Below are positions 57,255 through 64,000 of a stretch of 64,000 nt of DNA, one piece after another. The DNA comes from Shewanella sp. c952 (GTDB lineage Bacteria > Pseudomonadota > Gammaproteobacteria > Enterobacterales > Shewanellaceae). The notes under the pieces are model-generated. The model saw only the letters and a list, made by a program, of their open reading frames with translations, had not been told where the DNA came from and made no database searches. Made by a program: the position numbers and the translations under genes. The stretch covers positions 1 through 64,000 of the forward strand of contig NZ_BPEW01000005.1 of NCBI RefSeq assembly GCF_019654975.1. The letters are read 5' to 3'. Every line of letters begins with the position of its first letter. Within the stretch, counting starts at the first letter, position 1.

Positions 57255-57279
57255 TATTTACTCTTTAACTGCAACATAT

Positions 57280-58599
57280 TTATGCCCGCGGTATAACTAA
57301 CGTCTGCCCTATTCTTAAAGAATCAGATTTCAGTTTATTAGCTTTTTTTAAGCTACTAATTGAGATCTGGTATCGATGAGCAATAACTGACAATGATTCA
57401 CCGCTGCGGACTTTATGCTTAGTGTTACTTCTACTTGCAAGTAAAGAGTTAACCGGAGGGTTGGCCTCAAAATACTTAACCACGCCCTTATGCACCGCTT
57501 TGGCGAGATTATTTTGATGCTCTCTTTGGGAAAGGAGGCGCTCTTCTTTATGGTTGGAGATAAAGCCAGTCTCAACCAATATTGATGGGATATCAGGCGA
57601 CTTTAGCACCGCAAAGCTAGCGGACTCTGGCTTATGCTTGTGTAGCTTTGTCACTTTACCCAAATTAGATAACACATCACCTGCGATGTTATGGCTGATC
57701 GCCATCGAACGGTCCATCGACATATCGAGCAAGGTCATCGCCAAATATTGCTCATTGTCGGTATTTTGAATAATTTCACCAGCACCACCCAGCAACTCCG
57801 AATGCTTCTCTTTTTGCTCTAACCAACGACCAATTTCACTGTTAGCTCGTCGCATAGATAAAACCCAAACTGAAGCCCCACGAGGTTGAGGAGAAGTAAA
57901 AGCATCAGCGTGAATAGAGATCAACAGATCAGCTTTACTGGTGCGGGCAATCTCTGAACGGCGATTCAAATTAACGAAATAATCACCCGTTCTGGTCATT
58001 ACCGCCTTCATTCCGGGGGTGGCATTAATTTTTGCCGCGACCTTTTTTGCTATCTGCAGCACCACTTTCTTTTCATACATGCCTGAAGGGCCAATTGATC
58101 CAGGGTCATCTCCACCATGACCTGCGTCGATAGCGACAATGACATCACGTAAAGCTGTAGCGGGCTTACTCGGCTTGCTTTTAGCCTTAGTGCTTCCACC
58201 GTCCAAATCAACAACCAATCGGTTGCCATAAGGTGCCGTTGGTGGCAATGCAAACAGGTTTGCTTTAAGCGGTTTTGTTAAGTCAATAACAATCCTGAGT
58301 GTGCCTTTCTCTGGTGGCGAACTCTTTCTTATTCTTTTAACTAGCTTGCTGTTGTTGGCGATTTTAGCTAAATCGACTTTATTGGAAGACTTTTTTAAAT
58401 CAACAACTAAGCGATACGGATTGGTTAATGTGAAATGGCTGTAGTTCGGAGATTCGCTCAAATCAAAAACAATACGTGTCGATTCAGGCGCCGCCCACAC
58501 TCTTACGCCTTCGAGTTTATTCGCGCTCTGCGCAAAAAAGGAAGTACATAAGGTAAGTAATAGTAGAGCTAACTTAAATATATTATTGTTTATTATCAT
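57280..58599 (-). CDS. amiB: AmiB-type N-acetylmuramoyl-L-alanine amidase
   Basis: Periplasmic zinc amidase that splits septal peptidoglycan during cell separation; 439 residues. A signal peptide (about 1-25, ending FAQSA) leads to an AMIN domain (about 28-130). The catalytic Amidase_3 domain (about 148-375) has VIAIDAGHGGDDPGSIGPSG, ISIHADAF and VETGFISNHKEE zinc and catalytic segments. A single C-terminal LysM (YHKVRSG-type, ending GQTLVIPRA) binds the wall. The start overlaps tsaE by 17 bp. Activation by EnvC-like factors is inferred from the family. Confidence 0.94.
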   Translation of the reverse strand: MIINNNIFKLALLLLTLCTSFFAQSANKLEGVRVWAAPESTRIVFDLSESPNYSHFTLTNPYRLVVDLKKSSNKVDLAKIANNSKLVKRIRKSSPPEKGTLRIVIDLTKPLKANLFALPPTAPYGNRLVVDLDGGSTKAKSKPSKPATALRDVIVAIDAGHGGDDPGSIGPSGMYEKKVVLQIAKKVAAKINATPGMKAVMTRTGDYFVNLNRRSEIARTSKADLLISIHADAFTSPQPRGASVWVLSMRRANSEIGRWLEQKEKHSELLGGAGEIIQNTDNEQYLAMTLLDMSMDRSMAISHNIAGDVLSNLGKVTKLHKHKPESASFAVLKSPDIPSILVETGFISNHKEERLLSQREHQNNLAKAVHKGVVKYFEANPPVNSLLASRSNTKHKVRSGESLSVIAHRYQISISSLKKANKLKSDSLRIGQTLVIPRA

Positions 58600-59065
58600 T
58601 ATTATTTAAACACGCCAATATTTCTTCGCCCTTAGTAGAGAGAGCCTGTAATTCTATTTGTCGTCCAGTATTAACATATTTAATGTAGATATGTATATCA
58701 GCCTGCGGTAATAGACCATGTCCACGATCAGGCCACTCTACGATACACAAACTACGTTCAGTGAAATAATCACGTATGCCCATGAACTCCAACTCTTCTG
58801 GATCATAGAGGCGATAAAGGTCAAAATGAAATACGTCAATATCAGCAATTTCGTAGGGTTCAACCAAAGTATAAGTAGGGCTCTTTACTGCACCGTCATG
58901 ACCTAAACTTTGGATTAACCCACGACTAAAAGTCGTCTTACCAGCCCCTAGATCGCCACTCAAATAAAGCGTCAACGGCGGCGTAATCAAGGCTGATAAC
59001 TTATTGCCTAAGCTAACTGTCGCCTGCTCGTCTTTAAGATCTAAGGTGATTGATTGTATATTCAT
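58583..59065 (-). CDS. tsaE: TsaE, tRNA t6A synthesis ATPase
   Basis: ATPase partner of TsaD and TsaB in forming N6-threonylcarbamoyl-adenosine at tRNA position 37; 160 residues from the ATG. The P-loop is GDLGAGKTTFSRGL, then KSPTYTLVEPY and the HFDLYRLYDPEELEFMGIRD block, with CIVEWPDRG near the end. The ATG at 59065 matches where E. coli TsaE begins; a GTG at 59095 is also in frame. The overlap with amiB indicates coupling. Essential in most bacteria. Confidence 0.94.
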   Translation of the reverse strand: MNIQSITLDLKDEQATVSLGNKLSALITPPLTLYLSGDLGAGKTTFSRGLIQSLGHDGAVKSPTYTLVEPYEIADIDVFHFDLYRLYDPEELEFMGIRDYFTERSLCIVEWPDRGHGLLPQADIHIYIKYVNTGRQIELQALSTKGEEILACLNNNDNKQ

Positions 59066-59141
59066 ATTAATTTTAAAGGATGCCCTAAATAACACATTTC
59101 CCAGAATGCGCTACTTTAACCTAATCACCTAAATTTCTAAA

Positions 59142-60623
59142 CTAGATTTGATTAACCAGCTGATGAATATAAGGCATGAGGTCACTTGCAAGCATTCCTC
59201 TCTCCCCTTCTTTAGCCGCCAGATCTGCAGCATCACCATGAATGACAACCGCTAAACAAGCTGCTTGCATATTGTCATAGCCTTGCGCCATCAAAGCACC
59301 AATAATGCCGGATAGAACATCACCACAGCCCCCGCTCGCAAGCCCAGGGTTACCAACGGGTGCAACAATACACTCTTTTCCATCATAAATTAGCGTACCA
59401 GCGCCCTTTAATACAATAACGCCACCGTATTTAGTCTGCAGCTGCCGAACCGCATTAAACCTATCTTGCTCGATTTCAGCAATACTGACATTTAATAGTC
59501 TAGCGGCTTCACCAGGATGAGGCGTCAGTACCCAGCTTTTACTGGTTAATGGAAACTGACTTAGTAAATTTAACGCATCTGCATCTATCACACAGGGCTT
59601 ATCAGCTAGGTCGACAGCTTTCAGTAAATTGTAGCCCCAGTCAGCGGTCCCGAGTCCCGGCCCGATAACCAATACATCTGCCCAACCTAATTTTAGGTAC
59701 ACTTCCATATCCACTAGCTCACAACCCCAGAACATCAATTCTGGCCGGGTAGTGCAAATCACTAGCTGATGGTCAGGTCTAGAAATCACGGTGACCAAAC
59801 CGGCTCCGCTTCTTAAACTAGCTTCTGAAGCCAATCTCACCGCTCCCGACATCCCCTTATCACCACCGATAACCGTAACTTTGCCGCTCTTTCCTTTATG
59901 AGAATCTCTTCTTCTTGGCTTAAACACCTTTGGCAGATCTTTGCTCACTAGCTTTTTGAGATAACTTTTAGGTAAGAAAGAGGTTAAGCCAATATCAGCT
60001 AAGGTTAACGTTCCGCAAAAGTGACGTGCCTGACTGGTCAGTAAGCCTTGCTTAATAGCGCCAAAAGTCAGTGTCATATCGGCTTCTATAGCCACCTGTC
60101 TCGCCATCCCTGTATTAGGTTCAATTCCAGATGGAACATCGAGTGACAATACCCACGCTGCACTGTTATTTACAGCATTAATTATAGAGACGAGTTCATC
60201 ACTTAGCTCTCCTTTGACTCCTGTGCCTAGCAGGCCATCAACAATCACACTAGCTTGAGTAACCTCCTCGATATTGAAAGGAGAACTGTGACCACCGCTC
60301 AGCTCAAACTCAGTAATAGCTTGCAATAGTTCCTCTGAAGGCCTTTGGGCAGGTGAGGCCTGTAAACAGACAGACCAACCTGCTTTAATCAACATTGCCG
60401 CAGTGGTATAAGCATCCGCTCCATTATTGCCATGTCCAGCGAGGATCAAAACAGATTGAGTAGCAAGCTCGAGTGATTGAAGTTGTTCAAAAGCCGCCGA
60501 TGCGGCTCGCTCTACGAGATTAAAAAGGTTTATATCACTATCTTTGACAGCAGTAATTTCAGCCTGCCTCACTTGCTCGACTGAATACACTGGTAATAAT
60601 GCAGATAAATACTTTTCGCTCAT
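59142..60623 (-). CDS. nnr: Nnr, bifunctional NAD(P)H-hydrate epimerase/dehydratase
   Basis: Repairs hydrated NADH and NADPH. It is a 493-residue fusion: the N-terminal epimerase (about 1-215) shows LILAGHGNNGADAYTTAAML and VDGLLGTGVKGE, and the C-terminal ADP-dependent dehydratase (about 225-490) shows VTVIGGDKGMSGAVRLASEA, VIGPGLGTADWG, LTPHPGEAARLL and SGGCGDVLSGIIGALMAQG. The ATG at 60623 follows AGGAAA; a longer frame to 60650 is rejected. It heads the tsaE-amiB series. E. coli has queG immediately upstream, and here it is absent. Confidence 0.94.
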   Translation of the reverse strand: MSEKYLSALLPVYSVEQVRQAEITAVKDSDINLFNLVERAASAAFEQLQSLELATQSVLILAGHGNNGADAYTTAAMLIKAGWSVCLQASPAQRPSEELLQAITEFELSGGHSSPFNIEEVTQASVIVDGLLGTGVKGELSDELVSIINAVNNSAAWVLSLDVPSGIEPNTGMARQVAIEADMTLTFGAIKQGLLTSQARHFCGTLTLADIGLTSFLPKSYLKKLVSKDLPKVFKPRRRDSHKGKSGKVTVIGGDKGMSGAVRLASEASLRSGAGLVTVISRPDHQLVICTTRPELMFWGCELVDMEVYLKLGWADVLVIGPGLGTADWGYNLLKAVDLADKPCVIDADALNLLSQFPLTSKSWVLTPHPGEAARLLNVSIAEIEQDRFNAVRQLQTKYGGVIVLKGAGTLIYDGKECIVAPVGNPGLASGGCGDVLSGIIGALMAQGYDNMQAACLAVVIHGDAADLAAKEGERGMLASDLMPYIHQLVNQI

Positions 60624-60774
60624 TAAGCTTTTCCTAGAATTGAACTTCAACTAATTTAGAATATTAGTCAATAAGACTGAAACTCATATGAATTGTTCAC
60701 TTATAAGACCTTTAAATCTCCATAGTTTGATCTAACACAAGTATGGCGATACTTTCATTTTCCTAGATATCAAA

Positions 60775-60796
60775 AAAGGCACCACTAGGTGCCTTT
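60775..60796 (-). terminator. Terminator of the helical hypothetical gene
   Basis: AAAGGCACC (60775-60783), loop ACTA, GGTGCCTTT (60788-60796), with an A-run to the left giving the U-tract leftward. It separates the upstream hypothetical gene from nnr. Confidence 0.88.
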
Positions 60797-60822
60797 AGCA
60801 TTAGCGTAACTGAACCACAGAA

Positions 60823-61278
60823 TTAGATATCGTCCATACGAATACTGCTATGTACTAGACGCTGTTGTTGGATTTTCTCCACTCTAACTAAATCTTCAAG
60901 TGCGCCTTTAGTCTCGCTACAAGCTGAAGATAAAGAGGTTTTCTCAATTAAGCCTATGAGCTTATTATCGAGTTCTAGGTGCAACTCTAAAACATCATCT
61001 TCAGTCATATTGGCAGGCATAGTCTGTTTTTGACAACGAGCAACGAAATCTTCGAAAACAATATCTTTGTACCAGGTATCAAGTATTTTCTTAGGCGCTT
61101 CATCGATATAATTTTCAATTTTTTCAGCGGTCTGACGCTGATGCTGCTGAAAGTATTCCAGCATTAGTTTGACTCGAGATGAATCAGCTTGAGTATGCAA
61201 ACGACTATACAACTGAGCCATCTCAAGACGGCAAGTCGCTACATAATCTAAAAGCTCACTAAGTTGTTGAATACGCAT
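60823..61278 (-). CDS. Conserved helical hypothetical protein
   Basis: A 151-residue protein predicted as a bundle of about four long amphipathic helices (IQQLSELLDYVATCRLEMAQ, RVKLMLEYFQQHQRQTAEKI, DDVLELHLELDNKLIGLIEK, TKGALEDLVRVEKIQQQRLV). Spaced His and Glu residues recall ferritin-like or hemerythrin-like bundles, but no metal motif is convincing. The ATG at 61278 follows AGGAGAG at 6 nt; the longer frame to 61377 lacks a ribosome site. It occupies the position held by queG in E. coli. Function unknown. Confidence 0.7.
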   Translation of the reverse strand: MRIQQLSELLDYVATCRLEMAQLYSRLHTQADSSRVKLMLEYFQQHQRQTAEKIENYIDEAPKKILDTWYKDIVFEDFVARCQKQTMPANMTEDDVLELHLELDNKLIGLIEKTSLSSACSETKGALEDLVRVEKIQQQRLVHSSIRMDDI

Positions 61279-61690
61279 ATACCGCTCTCCTATCGCTCGC
61301 ACTTTAGATGACAAGCTAAAAATTAGTCTGATGCTATTATGGTCTGAACAAACAATCGAAGATTTGAAGGTTGTCATGTTTTGTCTATTCCAAACACGCC
61401 TACTTTAGAGATTATTAAAGAAACTAGCGCTCGATCACGCTATCGCAACAGACATTCCGACTCAGCCTTAACTAAAAATCAATTCAACCTCGATATATAG
61501 CTTAGCTGAACAATGACTGCGCCGAAGCAAAACCGCTGACCGCGCAACTTGGAATGCAGAAAGAAAACAAGCAAGTTCAAAGTAGTGCAGCTGTAGATTG
61601 AAGTCATGACCAACAAAAAGGGGATCAACTTTATCTGCATGCACAACTGAGCTACAGGAGTATTTTGCTCTAGTGGGTTTTGACATGATG
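61279..61690. other. Gene-free stretch downstream of the tRNA array with a tRNA-like scrap
   Basis: No convincing coding sequence. The complement of 61643-61653 reads TAGCTCAGTTG, the D-arm sequence of the neighbouring tRNA-Gly genes, so another decayed tRNA fragment may lie here. Confidence 0.35.
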
Positions 61691-61722
61691 AGGTTTTGAG
61701 GTTTTGAGGTTTTGAGGTTTTG
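61691..61722. repeat. Four-copy 8-bp tandem repeat
   Basis: AGGTTTTG repeated four times without change, 13 bp from the 3' end of the last tRNA-Gly gene. No coding context. A simple slippage repeat. Confidence 0.9.
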
Positions 61723-61734
61723 CTAGAGGAAGAT

Positions 61735-61810
61735 TGGAGCGACATATCGGGTTCGAACCGATGACCTATACCTTGGCAAGGTATCGCTCTACCAACTGAG
61801 CTAATGTCGC
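61735..61810 (-). tRNA. tRNA-Gly (GCC), copy 1 (last in the array)
   Basis: 76 nt including encoded CCA. Cloverleaf: acceptor GCGACAT/ATGTCGC, D stem GCTC/GAGC, anticodon arm ATACC-TTGCCAA-GGTAT with anticodon GCC, T arm ATCGG-TTCGAAC-CCGAT. It differs from the other four copies by a G-C in place of A-U at the loop-closing pair of the T stem, changed on both sides. Confidence 0.96.
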
Positions 61811-61856
61811 GTAATCTTTTTACTTACCGAATTTGGTCATTCCATAAGTTTGTAAT

Positions 61857-61932
61857 TGGAGCGACATATCAGGTTCGAACTGATGACCTATACCTTGGCA
61901 AGGTATCGCTCTACCAACTGAGCTAATGTCGC
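61857..61932 (-). tRNA. tRNA-Gly (GCC), copy 2
   Basis: 76 nt with encoded CCA; anticodon GCC in ATACC-TTGCCAA-GGTAT; T arm ATCAG-TTCGAAC-CTGAT. Same sequence as copies 3 to 5. It starts a 204-bp unit (tRNA, spacer, tRNA-half remnant, spacer) that is repeated from 62061. Confidence 0.96.
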
Positions 61933-61971
61933 TTAACACTTTTTATAGCTGTTTAGCTTTATACATTGACT

Positions 61972-62012
61972 AAAGGTATCGTTCCTTCCTTTAGCAACTG
62001 AGCTAATACCGC
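61972..62012 (-). pseudogene. 5'-half tRNA-Gly remnant 1
   Basis: The complement begins GCGGTATTAGCTCAGTTG, close to the tRNA-Gly 5' half, and ends CGATACCTT, matching the start of the anticodon arm, with about 13 unrelated bases between. There is no T arm or 3' acceptor strand. CTAAAGG and CCTTTAG (61970-61994) create a small hairpin. It is a broken copy left between functional genes. Confidence 0.7.
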
Positions 62013-62060
62013 TTAAAACTTTTTTACTTACCGAATTTGATCATTCCATAAGTTTGTATT

Positions 62061-62136
62061 TGGAGCGACATATCAGGTTCGAACTGATGACCTATACCTT
62101 GGCAAGGTATCGCTCTACCAACTGAGCTAATGTCGC
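62061..62136 (-). tRNA. tRNA-Gly (GCC), copy 3
   Basis: 76 nt with encoded CCA, same sequence as copy 2; anticodon GCC. It lies exactly 204 bp from copy 2 and 204 bp from copy 4, showing a tandem duplication of the whole unit. Confidence 0.96.
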
Positions 62137-62175
62137 TTAACACTTTTTATAGCTGTTTAGCTTTATACATTGACT

Positions 62176-62216
62176 AAAGGTATCGTTCTTTCCTTTAGCA
62201 ACTGAGCTAATACCGC
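62176..62216 (-). pseudogene. 5'-half tRNA-Gly remnant 2
   Basis: Same 41-nt remnant as at 61972-62012 with a single base difference (TTCTTTCC for TTCCTTCC), at the same place in the second 204-bp unit. The remnant therefore predates the duplication. Confidence 0.7.
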
Positions 62217-62264
62217 TTAAAACTTTTTTACTTACCGAATTTGGTCATTCCATAAGTTTGTATT

Positions 62265-62340
62265 TGGAGCGACATATCAGGTTCGAACTGATGACCTATA
62301 CCTTGGCAAGGTATCGCTCTACCAACTGAGCTAATGTCGC
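62265..62340 (-). tRNA. tRNA-Gly (GCC), copy 4
   Basis: 76 nt with encoded CCA; anticodon GCC; T stem as in copies 2, 3 and 5. It is followed on the promoter side by a short spacer without remnant before copy 5. Confidence 0.96.
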
Positions 62341-62387
62341 TTAAAACTTTTTACTTACCGAATTTGGTCATTCCATAAGTTTGTAAT

Positions 62388-62463
62388 TGGAGCGACATAT
62401 CAGGTTCGAACTGATGACCTATACCTTGGCAAGGTATCGCTCTACCAACTGAGCTAATGTCGC
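62388..62463 (-). tRNA. tRNA-Gly (GCC), copy 5 (first in the array)
   Basis: 76 nt with encoded CCA; anticodon GCC. It is nearest the promoter, so transcription of the array begins here. E. coli carries glyV, glyX and glyY at this same place beside orn. Confidence 0.96.
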
Positions 62464-62512
62464 ATTTCAACTTTTTGACTTAATCACTAAGTTTACCGCT
62501 TAGCGAAAAGTT

Positions 62513-62548
62513 GAGGCCGCATTATATGAGAATTTCACTGCTCTGCAA
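62513..62548 (-). promoter_or_regulatory. Stable-RNA promoter of the tRNA-Gly array
   Basis: On the leftward strand: TTGCAG (-35, complement of 62543-62548), 16-base spacer, TATAAT (-10, complement of 62521-62526), then GCGGCC. The GC-rich discriminator next to a perfect -10 is typical of stringently controlled tRNA and rRNA promoters. Confidence 0.7.
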
Positions 62549-62578
62549 CCCCTTCTTGCAAATAAACTGACTGAATGG

Positions 62579-63124
62579 TCAAATTTTAAATACTTTTGCG
62601 CGATAAAACTGCAATTCAGCAATAGATTCTTGAATATCGAGCAACGCTTGATGGGTATTTTGTTTAGTAAAGCCTTTCATTGCTGAAGGCTCCCAGCGAC
62701 GTACAAGTTCTTTAACTGTACTGACATCAATATTTCGGTAGTGGAAAAAGTCTTCAAGTGCCGGCATATAGCGATTTAAAAAACGACGATCTTGGCCAAT
62801 ACTGTTACCACACATAGGCGAAGCACCAGCGGGTACATATTGCGACAAAAACTCAATTGTCTGTGCAATAGCGTCTTCTTCGCTAAATTGGCTGGCTTTT
62901 ACTCGCTCTACCAGTCCAGATTCACCATGGTGTTTTTGGTTCCAATCATCCATTAATGCAAGTTGTTCATCAGTTTGATGAATCGCAATAACAGGACCTT
63001 GTGCGATAATATTTAACTCTTTATCGGTTACTATAGTCGCAATTTCAATAATCCTATCAACAGCAGGCTCTAGCCCTGTCATCTCAAGATCGACCCAAAT
63101 AAGGTTGTTTTCATCTATAGCCAT
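62579..63124 (-). CDS. orn: Orn, oligoribonuclease
   Basis: 3'-5' exoribonuclease that degrades the last di- and oligonucleotides, including those from cyclic-di-GMP breakdown; 181 residues, as in E. coli. DEDDh residues are seen in [11 protein letters not shown] (Asp-Glu pair), [16 protein letters not shown] (Asp) and [12 protein letters not shown] (His and Asp). Essential in E. coli. Divergent from rsgA across about 125 bp, a conserved arrangement. Confidence 0.96.
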   Translation of the reverse strand: MAIDENNLIWVDLEMTGLEPAVDRIIEIATIVTDKELNIIAQGPVIAIHQTDEQLALMDDWNQKHHGESGLVERVKASQFSEEDAIAQTIEFLSQYVPAGASPMCGNSIGQDRRFLNRYMPALEDFFHYRNIDVSTVKELVRRWEPSAMKGFTKQNTHQALLDIQESIAELQFYRAKVFKI

Positions 63125-63146
63125 AAAGCGACCTGTAATCCCTGTT

Positions 63147-63167
63147 AGCCTAAATTCAGGCTTTTTT
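63147..63167. other. Hairpin with T-run in the orn-rsgA gap
   Basis: AGCCT (63147-63151), six bases, AGGCT (63158-63162), then a T-run to 63167. On the + strand this looks like a weak terminator with no + gene before it. It may block readthrough or be an attenuation element before rsgA. Confidence 0.4.
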
Positions 63168-63248
63168 GTTTAAGACGGTGTATCATACTGCTTTTTTAAG
63201 CGACAAAAAATCACCTTTATCATTGAAGGCAAATTACGTGAGTAATAC

Positions 63249-64000
63249 GTGAGCAAAAAGAAACCATTAAGCCAAGGTCAGTTACGCAGAATGCGCAACA
63301 ACCAAAAAAAGAAATTGCAAAGCAGCGAAGCTAGCGACAATACGCCTGAACTACAGGACAACTCGTTAGGGCCAGAGCAGCTAGGTACCATTATTTCTCG
63401 TTTTGGGCAGCATGCAGATGTTGAGACCGAAACAGGCCACCTTGCGCGTTGTAATATACGCCGAAACATTAAAAGCTTAGTTACCGGTGACAAAGTCATT
63501 GTTCGCTTAGCCTTGACGAGTGAGTCTGGTGCTAGCCGAATTGAAGGCATTGTAGAAGCCGTCCATCCAAGGCACTCGCTTCTATCTAGGCCTGATCTGT
63601 ATGACGGTGTAAAAATCATTGCCGCTAATATCGATCAGATCCTCATTGTCACTTCCGTTAAGCCTGCCTTTACTACGCAGATTATCGACCGTTATTTGGT
63701 TGCTTCTGAAGATACTGGTATTGCGCCAGTTATCGTACTCAACAAAGTTGACTTGATAACACCTGAGGAGCTACCGGAGATTGAAGCTGCACTACAGCGT
63801 TATCGTGATATTGGCTATGAGGTCTATAAAGTCAGTAGTAAAACTGGCGAAGGCGTCGAGCAAATCAACCAATTAATGGATGGTAAGGTCAGTGTATTTG
63901 TCGGTCAATCTGGTGTGGGTAAATCATCTATGATTAACGCCATGATGCCAGATGCAGAGCTGCTGACTGGCGATATATCGGAAAACTCAGGTCTTGGTCA
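63249..64000 (+). CDS. rsgA: RsgA, ribosome small-subunit GTPase (partial, runs off the window)
   Basis: GTPase that checks late 30S subunit maturation (YjeQ). About 250 of some 350 residues are in the window. The start is GTG at 63249 (SKKKPLSQGQLRRMRNNQKK follows, as in E. coli RsgA); a GTG ten bases earlier hits a stop after four codons. The OB domain has ISRFGQHADVE and CNIRRNIKSLVTGDKV. The circularly permuted GTPase begins with G4 (LNKVDL), then G1 GQSGVGKSSMIN, with the catalytic-loop start GDISENSGLGQ at the edge. The C-terminal zinc domain lies outside. Confidence 0.95.
   Translation, partial: MSKKKPLSQGQLRRMRNNQKKKLQSSEASDNTPELQDNSLGPEQLGTIISRFGQHADVETETGHLARCNIRRNIKSLVTGDKVIVRLALTSESGASRIEGIVEAVHPRHSLLSRPDLYDGVKIIAANIDQILIVTSVKPAFTTQIIDRYLVASEDTGIAPVIVLNKVDLITPEELPEIEAALQRYRDIGYEVYKVSSKTGEGVEQINQLMDGKVSVFVGQSGVGKSSMINAMMPDAELLTGDISENSGLG

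Noticed and set aside
61479-61745. An 88-residue leftward ORF reaching into the last tRNA gene
   Set aside because: It overlaps the tRNA and an 8-bp slippage repeat, and has no family or ribosome site.
61735-62463. Regularly spaced repeats considered as a CRISPR array
   Set aside because: The repeated units fold as complete tRNA-Gly cloverleaves with encoded CCA, and the spacers are similar to each other rather than unique.
63278-63619. A 113-residue leftward ORF at the window end
   Set aside because: It is antisense to rsgA, whose conserved frame runs through the same bases from 63249.

Overview
The window reads as chromosome of a gammaproteobacterium, most likely a Shewanella. The gene order nnr-tsaE-amiB-mutL-miaA-hfq-hflX-hflK-hflC, then petABC and sspAB, with orn, rsgA and glycine tRNAs upstream, is the enterobacterial/Shewanella arrangement. 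Small families frequent in Shewanella and Vibrio (DUF3622, DUF3565, DUF3224, DUF3291) support this. It is mostly core chromosome: no phage, integrase, CRISPR or intact insertion sequence is seen.

Layout. 1-2464: a gene end, a membrane-anchored protein with an HELGH motif, and an LpxL-type lipid A acyltransferase. 2465-7056: a nitric oxide detoxification module, quinol NO reductase norB and its sigma54 activator norR, with a clear NorR/sigma54 control region and a MITE-like element between the genes. 7081-10245: a 10-copy, 11-bp tandem repeat followed by two M16 peptidase-family genes. 10304-14762: a ZapE/AFG1 ATPase and a patch of small leftward genes (DUF3291, DUF3224, NTF2-like, two hypotheticals, one decayed remnant, one unlisted short ORF). 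14990-17797: glnE.

18172-24982 is the most interesting block. It holds a lipoprotein, a double DUF350 membrane protein, a membrane-anchored spermidine-synthase-like protein, DUF2170, a PspA-family coiled coil, DUF2491, a tandem ribbon-helix-helix-like protein and a voltage-gated K+ channel. This looks like a PspA-linked envelope-stress system. Copies of one palindromic operator-like sequence occur before the first gene and on both sides of the DUF2170-PspA promoter.

25402-36240: an outer membrane protein, a CYTH-CHAD triphosphatase divergent from a DUF47-Pit phosphate operon, a YgiM-like SH3 protein, putA and a chemoreceptor. 36327-45448: cydDC with an FNR-like box, two small DUF proteins, rhlE and an S9 peptidase lipoprotein. 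45822-61278: pabA, sspAB, petABC, hflKC-hflX-hfq-miaA-mutL-amiB-tsaE-nnr, and a helical protein lying where E. coli has queG. 61735-62463: five tRNA-Gly(GCC) genes alternating in part with two 5'-half tRNA remnants. 62579-64000: orn and the start of rsgA.

Respiration and redox are well represented (qNOR, bc1 complex, CydDC, PutA). So are envelope functions (LpxL, PspA cluster, AmiB, HflKC, M16 and S9 peptidases). All calls come from reading the sequence; no database search was run.
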